64,000 nucleotides of DNA, from contig NZ_AP023257.1 in assembly GCF_016756595.1 (NCBI RefSeq), positions 3,302,001 through 3,366,000 of the forward strand, in the 5' to 3' direction. Below are positions 26,896-34,314 of this stretch, piece after piece. Numbering within the stretch: the first letter of the stretch is position 1; each line of letters opens with the position of its first letter. A program made the position numbers and the translations under genes. This DNA comes from Mesorhizobium sp. L-2-11 (lineage in GTDB: Bacteria; Pseudomonadota; Alphaproteobacteria; Rhizobiales; Rhizobiaceae). A model generated the notes under the pieces. The model was not told where the DNA came from, searched no databases, and saw only the letters and a list, made by a program, of their open reading frames with translations.

Positions 26896-26921
26896 AACAA
26901 CGGGACAGCTGCAAACGTTCC
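26896..26921 (-). promoter_or_regulatory. weak EcfG-like promoter for DUF1236 gene 2
   Basis: GGAAC (26921-26917) is followed after 17 bases by TGTT (26899-26896). The -35 box is perfect; the -10 box has one mismatch to (C/G)GTT. It is the duplicated counterpart of 26293-26317. Confidence 0.4.
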
Positions 26922-27012
26922 GCGGCAGGGCTTCGGTCCGACCAGAGACGCCGTGCCGTTGGACCTAAGTCTGAATTGTCGTGCGCAAAGGGCGACAATG
27001 GAGTGTTGGCCG

Positions 27013-27037
27013 GGAACCACGACTGCCAGCACTCGTT
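27013..27037 (+). promoter_or_regulatory. EcfG-type stress promoter for the 30-aa membrane protein 1
   Basis: GGAAC (27013-27017), a 16-base spacer and CGTT (27034-27037): an exact match to the EcfG consensus. The start codon of the microprotein is 27 bases downstream, after a GGGAGGAA ribosome site. Confidence 0.75.
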
Positions 27038-27064
27038 GCTCGCCGTGCGTCACGGGAGGAATCG

Positions 27065-27157
27065 ATGGAGAATAGTGTTCACCAGGCTCGCTGGCTGCTT
27101 GCACCGGTTTTCGCTGTCTCCATTGCCTTCCTGGCAATTGGCATAGTCGTCAGCTGA
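27065..27157 (+). CDS. 30-aa single-pass membrane microprotein 1
   Basis: A 30-residue ORF. After four polar residues comes HQARWLLAPVF and then one hydrophobic helix to the C-terminus, so a single membrane span with a short cytoplasmic, weakly basic N-terminus is likely. GGGAGGAA sits 4-11 bases before the ATG. A paralogue of exactly the same length lies at 30983-31075; they share 14 of 30 positions, including SxHQARWLLxPVF and AxG. Both are preceded by EcfG-type promoters. No known family is recognised. Evidence for expression is only this conserved arrangement. Confidence 0.75.
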   Translation: MENSVHQARWLLAPVFAVSIAFLAIGIVVS

Positions 27158-27309
27158 CGAACGACCGACTTGACGATGATACTGATAACAAAAGATGTCT
27201 GCGCGGCCACGTCCCTTTCTGCGCCGACAAGGACCACCGCCGTGCCTCGATTTGGCGAGAGGACCATCGTTTCCGCCAACGTTCAAACGAGCTTAGCGGG
27301 GATAAGCAA

Positions 27310-27501
27310 ATGGACGATAACAACAAAAATCGAGATTATCTCGACCGCGACCGCCTGTTGGTGGACGAGTATGACGAGGTAGAACATTTCGCGCGAGAAA
27401 ATGGCGTTTCGCCCAGCCAGGTCCGTAAGCTGATCAAGAAGAACGGCAACGATCGGAAGACCCTCATCCAAGCGGTGAGGGCATTGCGCGACCGGAAGTG
27501 A
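27310..27501 (+). CDS. DUF3606 domain protein
   Basis: A 63-residue, highly charged cytoplasmic protein. The DUF3606 pattern is clear: VDEYDEVEHFARENGVSPSQ followed by VRKLIKKNGNDRKTLIQAV. The helix-turn-helix-like second half suggests binding to nucleic acid or protein. Function unknown; such genes are common in rhizobial stress regulons. I see no EcfG box directly upstream of this one. It is placed between the microprotein gene and a two-component pair on the same strand. Confidence 0.8.
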   Translation: MDDNNKNRDYLDRDRLLVDEYDEVEHFARENGVSPSQVRKLIKKNGNDRKTLIQAVRALRDRK

Positions 27502-27570
27502 AAGCGCGCCGCACCTTCTGCCGCTGCGCGCGGCGACAAGGTCTTGATCTGTACTGGCAGCATCATGGTT

Positions 27571-27682
27571 GAGAGCCCGTTTGGAAACTCTACTCTGGCG
27601 GCCCGCTGATGGCGTTATTCTTCGCTTCCGGTGCTCCACGGACCAAAAATGTCCGCTGCTCGCCGGTTCTCGAAACCACCGC
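27571..27682. repeat. intergenic element, copy 2 (left arm and centre)
   Basis: Matches 7043-7150 (GTTTGGAAA.TCTACTCTGGCGG, then CGCTTCCGGTGCTC, then GTCCGCTGC and CCGGTTCTCGAAACCA). The right arm of copy 1 is missing. It lies 110 bp upstream of a histidine kinase gene. Confidence 0.7.
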
Positions 27683-27791
27683 CAGTTGACTCGATCAGGG
27701 CAGTGGCTTGCACAAAAATCCGTAACGTGCGGTTTTCGCCCGGTCGGTAAGCCCTAGGTTCCCTTTGTGATTGATCGGTTGCAGATCTAAG

Positions 27792-29288
27792 ATGGCGTCC
27801 CTTAGTGCCGTTCGACAGCACATTGGCCGGTTCTCTCGAATCGTGCCGCTGGCGCGACGCGCCGCCGACCGAGCCGTTGGGGATATGGCGCCATACAGAG
27901 CGACAAGACTGATCGATCGGTGGAATGCACTGTCGCTGGCCACTCAGTTTCTGCTCGCCGGCGGCCTGTTCTCGCTGTCGGCGATGATCGTGGTGGGAAT
28001 GTCCGTGACAAGCCAGATTGAGGCCGCGGTCACCCGGAACTCGGCCGCCTCTACCGCTCTTTACGTCGACAGCGTCATCGCCCCGCTGCTTCCCGACATG
28101 CGCAGGAGCGAGATGCTGGACGAGAGCGTTGCGCACGCGCTGGATGAAACGCTGGGACAAGGCGCACTCGGCACAAGGCTCGAATCGTTCAAGCTCTGGC
28201 GCCGCGATGGCACGATCCTCTATTCAACCAATAAAAATCTGGTCGGGAAGCGCCTTCCCCTTAACGACAATCTCCAGGCCGCATTCGCCGGCGACATGGT
28301 TGCTGAATTGGACAGGCACTATGACAACCAGGCTGAGCGGGACAGGGGCCTGCATCTTCTTGAAATCTATAATCCGATGCTTCAGCCATGGTCGGGCGAA
28401 GTCGTGGCTGTTTTGGAATTCGACGAGATCGCTACCGATTTCGAGAAGGATCTCCGGCAGGCACTTGTTCGGACCTGGTTCGACGTCGCAGCCGTCACCG
28501 CGGTTTTTTTCCTCGGGCTTTCGGTGATCGTCTTCCGCGGCAGCCGCACGATTCGTTCCCAGAGCCGTTCGTTGAAGCAGCGCATTGCCGAGCTTTCCGA
28601 CCTGGTTGCTCAAAACAAAATGTTGAGGTTGCGGGTGCAGCGCGCTTCGCAGCGCGCCACGGCACTTAACGAACGTTACCTCAGGCGGATCGGCGCGGAC
28701 CTGCACGACGGGCCGGCGCAGCTGGTTGCCCTCGCTGCGCTAGGGATTGACAGCCCCGTGCTAGCCGATCCTGCCACGCCGGTTGCGGCGCGAGCGCGGG
28801 AATTGCAGGTGGTCAAAGCGAATCTGGACGACGCGATGCGAGAAATCAGGAATGTCAGCAAGGGTCTTATGCTGCCGCATGTCGAGAATGCCGAGTTGAC
28901 GGAAATCCTCGAGCTTGCCGTGCGAGCGCACGAGGAGCGGACCGGCGTCAAAGTGATGCTGTCCATGACCGGGAGCTACACACCCTTGCCGCCAGCGGCC
29001 AAGATCTGCATCTTTCGCTTCATTCAGGAGGCGCTGAACAACGGCTTCCACCATGCCGGGGGCGCCGGTCAATCGGTCGCGAAACATTTCGACGGGGAGC
29101 GCGTTTGTATCGAGGTTTCCGACACCGGCCCAGGTTTCGACCCGAAGGTCATCCACCCTGAACGGCTGGGGCTCATCGGGTTGCGTGAGCGGGTAGAAAG
29201 CCTTGGCGGCCAATTTGATGTAACATCTTCACAGAATGGCACGGTGGTGAAAATGGTTCTCAACACAGTCGAAATAGGACAGACGTGA
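27792..29288 (+). CDS. membrane histidine kinase, NarX/DegS (HisKA_3) type
   Basis: About 498 residues from the ATG at 27792 (a TTG at 27771 is also in frame). Two membrane segments (ATQFLLAGGLFSLSAMIVVGM, about residue 50, and WFDVAAVTAVFFLGLSVIVF, about residue 235) enclose a ~165-residue periplasmic sensor domain. The HisKA_3 dimerisation helix carries the phospho-His in RRIGADLHDGPAQLVALAAL, and an HATPase_c domain follows (FIQEALNNGFHHAGG, DTGPGFDPK, GLIGLRERVESLGG). The stop codon overlaps the next gene, so it pairs with the response regulator at 29288. Confidence 0.9.
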   Translation: MASLSAVRQHIGRFSRIVPLARRAADRAVGDMAPYRATRLIDRWNALSLATQFLLAGGLFSLSAMIVVGMSVTSQIEAAVTRNSAASTALYVDSVIAPLLPDMRRSEMLDESVAHALDETLGQGALGTRLESFKLWRRDGTILYSTNKNLVGKRLPLNDNLQAAFAGDMVAELDRHYDNQAERDRGLHLLEIYNPMLQPWSGEVVAVLEFDEIATDFEKDLRQALVRTWFDVAAVTAVFFLGLSVIVFRGSRTIRSQSRSLKQRIAELSDLVAQNKMLRLRVQRASQRATALNERYLRRIGADLHDGPAQLVALAALGIDSPVLADPATPVAARARELQVVKANLDDAMREIRNVSKGLMLPHVENAELTEILELAVRAHEERTGVKVMLSMTGSYTPLPPAAKICIFRFIQEALNNGFHHAGGAGQSVAKHFDGERVCIEVSDTGPGFDPKVIHPERLGLIGLRERVESLGGQFDVTSSQNGTVVKMVLNTVEIGQT

Positions 29289-29962
29289 TGGCAACGGCAA
29301 TAAAGCTCGCCATTGTCGACGACCATCCGCTGTTCAGAGAAGGTGTTGTGCGCACTCTCGAGCAGATCGGTGGGTTCGAGATCGTTGCCCAAGGCAGCAC
29401 TAGAGATGACGCCTTGCGGATATCGGAAGACCAGCAGCTCGATATTCTCCTGATGGACATCTCGGTGCCTGGAGGAGGCCTCAGCGCGGTCGAGCCGGCT
29501 CTGGAGCGGCACCCGGATCTGAAAATCGTGATGCTGACCGTTTCGGAGGAAAACCAGCACGTCATGACCGCCTTGCAGAGCGGGGCAAGAGGCTACGTCC
29601 TGAAGGGTGTCGGATCGAGAACCCTAGCCGCGATACTGCGCACCGTGGCGATGGGCGAACGGTATGTCTGCCCGCAATTGTCGGCGCGCGTGTTGGTCGA
29701 CTTGTCGAGCCAATCAACCGCGATCGAGAAACCCGACGTGCTGGCCGAACTCACCAGTCGCGAAAGAGAGATCCTGACGCTCGTTGCCGCGGGATTGAGC
29801 AACAAGCGGATTGGTCTTCAGCTGAACCTGCACGAGAAAACCATAAAGCATCACATGACGCGGATTCTCGCCAAGCTCAATGTGAGCAACCGGACCGAAG
29901 CCGCGATGACATTGCGCGACGCGACCGAGCATCAGCATCCGCCTGTCCGCCATCCTGCATGA
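29288..29962 (+). CDS. NarL/FixJ-type response regulator
   Basis: A 224-residue regulator with a receiver (AIVDDHPLFREGVVRTL; phospho-Asp in ILLMDISVPGGG; Lys in GYVLKGVGS) and a LuxR-type helix-turn-helix (LTSREREILTLVAAGLSNKRI, then HEKTIKHHMTRILAKLNVSN). The ATG at 29288 overlaps the kinase stop (TGATG); the GTG at 29285 is an alternative. It is the cognate partner of the upstream kinase. The targets are unknown, but the position inside the stress cluster makes the flanking small genes candidates. Confidence 0.92.
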   Translation: MATAIKLAIVDDHPLFREGVVRTLEQIGGFEIVAQGSTRDDALRISEDQQLDILLMDISVPGGGLSAVEPALERHPDLKIVMLTVSEENQHVMTALQSGARGYVLKGVGSRTLAAILRTVAMGERYVCPQLSARVLVDLSSQSTAIEKPDVLAELTSREREILTLVAAGLSNKRIGLQLNLHEKTIKHHMTRILAKLNVSNRTEAAMTLRDATEHQHPPVRHPA

Positions 29963-29996
29963 AGCAAGACAGCCTTGCGGCCTTTGGAACCTGCCA

Positions 29997-30725
29997 TCAC
30001 TCGATCATCCGGAGCAGTCTTGCCCGATCGGAGTTCTTTGCCTGCCGCCGTATGATGATGCGGCCCATGGCATCGCGCATCTCATAATGGCCGCCATCGA
30101 TGCGCTCGCTCAGCCCGTTGGAATGCACTACACCCACGCTTGCCCCGCGCACCTCGATCCGGTCTCCAGTGGTCGCGTTGACATATGTTTTGGGCTTGTT
30201 GCCAGGATTTAGCGCGGTAACCGGATTTGTCGGGGGAGTGACGTTCAGTGCTTTTGATTCGTCCTCGTCCGGGTTGCCGATCGGGTCCGTATCCGGTGGG
30301 TCAGCGGCATTTCCAGGGTCTGCGGCATTTCCGGTGTCTGCAGCGTTGCCAGGGTCTCCGGCGTTTCCAGGGGCATTTCCAGAGTTGCCGGGGCCACCAG
30401 TGTCTCCAGAGTTGCCGGAGTCAGAGTTGCCGGAGTCAGAGTTGCCAGAGTCAGAGTTGCCAGAGTCAGACCTCCCAGAGTTCCCTTGCGCCCAGGCGGC
30501 CTGCGGGCTTAGCGTCAGGGACAGGCCGTCCTGTGCCACACGGTAGGGGCTCGCGACGAGAACCAAGGCCGATGCGCTCAGGCAGATGGCAACGCGAAGC
30601 CCTCGAAGAGATTTGAGACTGCGCTGCGATTGAGGCAGCGCAGGCCGCGCATTGGCGAGAACTCTTGTCTCACATTGCTTCGGGCGCTGCGGCCGTATTG
30701 CGTCTGTGATCAATGAATTTGCCAT
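29997..30725 (-). CDS. exported repeat-rich protein
   Basis: A 242-residue protein. The N-terminus has a long basic leader and then a hydrophobic segment (VAICLSASALVLVASPYRVA), giving a likely signal peptide or anchor. The centre is low complexity: four tandem NSDSG units encoded by 15-bp DNA repeats at about 30413-30478, then PGNAADxGNAAD repeats. The C-terminal ~90 residues (TYVNATTGDRIEVRGASVGV, then ERIDGGHYEMRDAMGRIIIRR) look like a small beta-rich domain. Function unknown. It is convergent with the two-component pair. Confidence 0.65.
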   Translation of the reverse strand: MANSLITDAIRPQRPKQCETRVLANARPALPQSQRSLKSLRGLRVAICLSASALVLVASPYRVAQDGLSLTLSPQAAWAQGNSGRSDSGNSDSGNSDSGNSDSGNSGDTGGPGNSGNAPGNAGDPGNAADTGNAADPGNAADPPDTDPIGNPDEDESKALNVTPPTNPVTALNPGNKPKTYVNATTGDRIEVRGASVGVVHSNGLSERIDGGHYEMRDAMGRIIIRRQAKNSDRARLLRMIE

Positions 30726-30982
30726 AGCACGCCAGAATATCCTTTGACCGTCACGCTCTATGTTGCATTTCTACCAGTTTCGAATTCGCCCAGGTCAATC
30801 CTTTGCCCCAGTCAGTCCTTCGCCTAACTCGATCCTCTGTACTCTGCACCAATTTATCACGCTTTCGCCATCATCGGGCTGTGTCAAGACCCACCAGTCT
30901 CAAGGGGAGAAACCGGTGGGTCTCGCTGCGCAGGAAGGGACTCATGACTGCGCGAGTGCGTTGCCTTCATCGGTCGACCCCA

Positions 30983-31075
30983 TCAGCCGATGAAAAGCCC
31001 AACGGCTGCGACCCCGACCACTAGGCCAAATACCGGAAAAAGCAGCCATCGTGCCTGGTGAATGCTGGGGTCCAT
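30983..31075 (-). CDS. 30-aa single-pass membrane microprotein 2
   Basis: A 30-residue ORF with the same layout as 27065-27157: SIHQARWLLFPVF after a four-residue start, then a single hydrophobic helix ending FIG. AGGAGG lies 5 bases before the ATG. An EcfG-type promoter with 17-base spacing is 31 bases upstream. Equal length, conserved motif and equivalent promoter at a second site make coding very likely. The product should sit in the inner membrane; partners are unknown. Confidence 0.75.
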   Translation of the reverse strand: MDPSIHQARWLLFPVFGLVVGVAAVGLFIG

Positions 31076-31105
31076 TGCAGCCTCCTGTCACGGGGTCGGC
31101 ATCGC

Positions 31106-31131
31106 AACGACGCCTGCAGGAACTCGGTTCC
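31106..31131 (-). promoter_or_regulatory. EcfG-type stress promoter for the 30-aa membrane protein 2
   Basis: On the minus strand GGAAC (31131-31127), a 17-base spacer and CGTT (31109-31106): an exact consensus match. Confidence 0.75.
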
Positions 31132-31380
31132 TAAGAACTCCCCCATTTCAGGCTTTTGCTGTAGCGATCCCGGACCAAAGCACTGCCTGGGCCAGCCCAT
31201 GGTCGGCAAGTCGCCAGACCGAAGTCCTATCTCAGGCCTTTTGAGCAGGAAGGACGCCGTCCAGGTGTAATCCAGGTGGCAAACGGCTGGAAGGATCCTC
31301 GACACGCACAAAAGCCTGTCAGCTTGAACCGACGTAATAGCCGTCGCCTTCGGTGACAGGAGACTGGTCGGTGCAGGTGA

Positions 31381-31408
31381 GGGGTCCGCCGTGGGGGCAG
31401 CGGACCCC
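31381..31408 (-). terminator. terminator-like hairpin after DUF1236 gene 3
   Basis: GGGGTCCGC and GCGGACCCC form a 9-bp stem 22 bp past the stop of the DUF1236 gene; no strong T-run. Confidence 0.55.
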
Positions 31409-31430
31409 TCGTTTAGCGCGAACAAGGGCG

Positions 31431-32096
31431 TTAGGCCAGAATAAGGACGATCGTGAGCGTATCCGGGTCGACGATGACGATACGGCCATCGGCCAACACG
31501 AAATACTCGTACTCTTCGTAAGCCGGAACGATCTCGATGATTCTGGGTGGCAGAGGACGCAGTTTAACCTTCTGCCGCGGAACCTCGACACCCACTGAGA
31601 TGTCAAAGTCGACGTCGGCAACCGGTTCGACCTTTTCCTCCTTGAGGATTTGGGTGATTTGCGTTTTCTGTTCAACGGTCACATTGCTGATCGCGCCGGT
31701 CTCCGTCTTATCCTGTGGCTGAGCAGTGCCCTGGGTCTGCTGCTCGGTGGTGGTACCAGCCTCGCCTTGGGTCTGCTGCTCGGTCTGGGTCTTGGCCTTG
31801 TCCTGCGCCTGTTGCTCGGTTGTGGCGCCAGCCTCGCCTTGGGTTTGCTGCTCGGTGGTTACGCCGGCTTTACCCTGGGCTTGCTCGTCGGTCTGCATCT
31901 TCGCCTTGCCTTGAGCCTGCTCCTCGGTGGTGGCGCCGGCCTTACCCTGTTCGCCCATCGCACCTTCCGGGCAACCAGCCGAACCGGCCGGGCAATCGGC
32001 GCCCGACTGGCTTTGGGCCGGCTGCTGTTCCTGCGCAAGCGCTGCGCCACAGCCAACGCCTATGGCCAGCATACTGGTGATCAGAACTTTTTTCAC
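31431..32096 (-). CDS. DUF1236 exported protein with 12-residue repeats
   Basis: A 221-residue protein. Start is GTG at 32096, with AAGGAG upstream and a signal peptide (VKKVLITSMLAIGVGCGAALA). Residues 51-122 are six tandem 12-residue repeats of the type GKAGATTEEQAQ, very rich in Gln, Thr and Glu. Residues ~140-221 are a DUF1236 domain (VTVEQKTQITQILKEEKVEP, then EEYEYFVLADGRIVIVDPDT). A cysteine-containing stretch (CPAGSAGCPEG) precedes the repeats. It is probably a periplasmic stress protein; an EcfG-type promoter lies 41 bases upstream. The repeats may be a flexible spacer. Confidence 0.8.
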   Translation of the reverse strand: MKKVLITSMLAIGVGCGAALAQEQQPAQSQSGADCPAGSAGCPEGAMGEQGKAGATTEEQAQGKAKMQTDEQAQGKAGVTTEQQTQGEAGATTEQQAQDKAKTQTEQQTQGEAGTTTEQQTQGTAQPQDKTETGAISNVTVEQKTQITQILKEEKVEPVADVDFDISVGVEVPRQKVKLRPLPPRIIEIVPAYEEYEYFVLADGRIVIVDPDTLTIVLILA

Positions 32097-32136
32097 GAGA
32101 CGTCTCCTTCGAAAAGCCTGTCCCTTCATGGGGAAA

Positions 32137-32161
32137 AACCACCTCTGCAATGTTTTGTTCC
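32137..32161 (-). promoter_or_regulatory. EcfG-type stress promoter for DUF1236 gene 3
   Basis: On the minus strand GGAAC (32161-32157), a 16-base spacer and GGTT (32140-32137), the same form as the promoter of DUF1236 gene 1. Confidence 0.65.
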
Positions 32162-32532
32162 AGGCGAATTGACCGGGCGCGGAAGCCCGCGTCCAGGCGC
32201 GCGCCGGACTGAGCCATCGGGCGCGCGCCGAATAGGGCGTGTCCTTGTTCCAGCAGACGCGCGGGTTCCCTCGTTCGGCCCACGCGAGGTCCTGGTTGGG
32301 AGGCGGAGATAGAACGATCCGCGCTCCCTGCTGGTCCTCCAACCCGCGGTTGGTAGACGCCGGGCAGCAGCCACGCGTATGATTCTTCTCGGTCCGCGCG
32401 CACCGGGCACATCTCAGCCCCAAGCCGTGCTTGGGTGACCGCGTGATCGCCCCGTCGCACCTGCGGGTACGGCCGGCTTTTTTGTCTGCGCTGGAACTCC
32501 GTTGGCTTAACGCAGATAGTGCAAATTGGCCA

Positions 32533-32808
32533 ATGCTCCATTCCACGACGCAGCCCTGGGAGTCAGTCACCGTGGAAGAACCTGTTTGGGAAACCACCAA
32601 AATCCATGCGGCGCGCGTTCGGCAGACCGCCGAGCATGGAAGGGCGCTGGTTGAGGACCTTCGCTACACACTGGCCCTGTCGCAACGCTTGCTGCAGGCG
32701 TCGGGAGCGCTGCTGAAGCGATCCAGGGACCAGGACGTGCTGCCGAGCCTTGAAACTGAAACAGCCGGAAAACTGGGCCGTCCTGCCTTGAAAACTGCGG
32801 AAAGCTAA
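32533..32808 (+). CDS. hypothetical protein
   Basis: A 91-residue ORF from ATG 32533; a GTG at 32571 and an upstream ATG at 32431 are alternatives, none with a strong ribosome site. The main part is one amphipathic helix (HAARVRQTAEHGRALVEDLR, then LALSQRLLQASGALLKRSRD). No signal peptide or known domain. It sits between stress genes and is followed 53 bp later by another small gene on the same strand. Confidence 0.4.
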   Translation: MLHSTTQPWESVTVEEPVWETTKIHAARVRQTAEHGRALVEDLRYTLALSQRLLQASGALLKRSRDQDVLPSLETETAGKLGRPALKTAES

Positions 32809-32861
32809 TGATGTATATTAGCGAGTAGGGACATAATTGAAGCAGAAGACTTGTTCGCGAA

Positions 32862-33152
32862 ATGGACAAGAACACTGGCCGCGGTCTCCCTGAATGGCTT
32901 CAGAGGCACCTGCCCGATGATCCGGTGATCGCATGGGACATCGCTACAAAAATTTCCCAGGAGACGCAGGGGGAAAATACCCGCAGTGTCATCGGGAAAG
33001 GCGATCGAGACGAGGGTCTGAACGAGAAGCAAGACGAGGTTGACGCCGCCGTCAGCAAGCCGTACCCGTTCATCTTGCTCCTGCTTCTTGCTGTGCTCTC
33101 GATGGTGGCCGGAGCAGTTTACGCGGTGCTGCGTTGGGAGGCGCTGCTGTAG
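32862..33152 (+). CDS. small C-terminally anchored membrane protein
   Basis: A 96-residue protein: a polar N-terminal part (LPEWLQRHLPDDPVIAWDIA, then a charged linker) and a single C-terminal hydrophobic helix (PFILLLLLAVLSMVAGAVYA). This topology suggests a tail-anchored inner-membrane protein with a cytoplasmic domain. No recognised family. It shares the cluster's theme of small membrane proteins but is not similar to the 30-residue pair. Confidence 0.5.
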   Translation: MDKNTGRGLPEWLQRHLPDDPVIAWDIATKISQETQGENTRSVIGKGDRDEGLNEKQDEVDAAVSKPYPFILLLLLAVLSMVAGAVYAVLRWEALL

Positions 33153-33189
33153 CGGCGAACACAAGCCTGCGGTTTTTTCCTTTGAGGCT

Positions 33190-33303
33190 GGAACACTGTC
33201 CTGCGACGAAAGTTTAGTGCCAGCAGCGTAGTATTGTCCCCTCATACAAATGCTGCGAGATCGGTAGCTCCGGTCAGCCCGCGTCTCTCCCGAGTGCGCG
33301 GGC
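33190..33303 (+). other. gene-free stretch with a possible short transcript
   Basis: The 33153-33580 gap holds no convincing ORF. It contains GGAAC (33190), a 16-base spacer and AGTT (33211), an imperfect EcfG-like promoter, and further on a GCCCGCG/CGCGGGC stem followed by TTTCTGTTGTTG (33277-33303 plus tail) that could be a terminator. A ~90-nt RNA between them is possible but weakly supported. Confidence 0.25.
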
Positions 33304-33580
33304 TTTCTGTTGTTGTCCGCCGGCGTGGCGAATGCGGCCGACGGCCTTTGCGAGAGTTCGGCTTCATCGGGAGCAATGGCGTTCTGACCGTCCTCGGTTG
33401 CAGGTGCGGCGGCATACAGCGACGGTTTCGCATGCGGTCTCAGAGCTGCGAGCCGTTTTGCTTCAATCCCGGTTTGGCCGTTCCTTGACAGCAAAAAGTG
33501 CGCTTCACATATTTTTCCGCAGCCGTCGCTCACGGCTCTCGTGGAAGCTCAAACACTCGTTCAGTTGAATGGAGGTGCTA

Positions 33581-33883
33581 ATGAACGACAGGACTTTCGA
33601 CCGGCCTGTTTTCGTCAGGAAAGGGGAGTTCATGGTGGAGGAAATCGAATGCCTGGCTGACGCTTTCGAGTTCCTGCAGGAATGGCCTAACAATCGCAGA
33701 GGGCCAATCTTTGACACGGCGCTCCGAGCCTGCCAGCGCGCCTACGATGGCCAGGTTCCCATTTCAGTTGCACGCGAAGCTTTCGCCGGCTTCGCGAGAT
33801 CGGCCAAGATCCTCGAGGACGTCTCTGCAGCTATGCCGTGGATGGCGGCACAGAAAACCGGTCGCGGTGGCGTGACGGCGTAG
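33581..33883 (+). CDS. DUF982 domain protein
   Basis: A 100-residue protein. The DUF982 core is FVRKGEFMVEEIECLADAFE, then FLQEWPNNRRGPIFDTALRACQRAYDG. I start at ATG 33581, with GGAGG 6 bases upstream, rather than at 33569. DUF982 is nearly confined to Rhizobiales and has no known function. It closes the stress-associated cluster. Confidence 0.8.
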   Translation: MNDRTFDRPVFVRKGEFMVEEIECLADAFEFLQEWPNNRRGPIFDTALRACQRAYDGQVPISVAREAFAGFARSAKILEDVSAAMPWMAAQKTGRGGVTA

Positions 33884-33899
33884 CTGATGTAGCTGCCTG

Positions 33900-34036
33900 A
33901 AGCGCGGCGCGCTGGAATGGACCCATGCGACGCCTGCGGCGCGCTTAGGGTTGTTGTTGTTATGCATGCCGCTGTTGCAAACCGCTGCGTACCCTTGGTT
34001 CCTGCCCGAGGGCGTGCCTTTTTCGCGACGTGCATT
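33900..34036. repeat. RIME-like rhizobial palindromic element, degenerate copy
   Basis: AAGCGCGGCGCGC and GCGGCGCGCTT form the first hairpin; ATGCATGCC and a CGACGTGCAT-type end form the second. It matches the element at 36933-37062 with many changes. The rest of the 33884-34314 gap holds no gene that I can support. Confidence 0.6.
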
Positions 34037-34314
34037 CGTGAAAAGATGGCCGGCGCCGCAGGGAGTGGGGGGAGGTGGGTTGCCTTGCCTAGGTTGGCGC
34101 CGGCCAGGCCGCCTTCGCCACGAACGGGCGTTACCTGCGCGCGAACCTCTGTATCTCCACGGATTATTTCCCTGATGCACGTCATGCATCGAGCCGATGA
34201 GACAATTGCATTTTTGTGAGCCCGCGGTTGCGGTATGCTCGGACCCGGGAGCTCGGGGGGGAAGCGGCCGCCCCTGGTGCCCCGATAAGAGCTTTCATTG
34301 GGTAGGATGATCCG

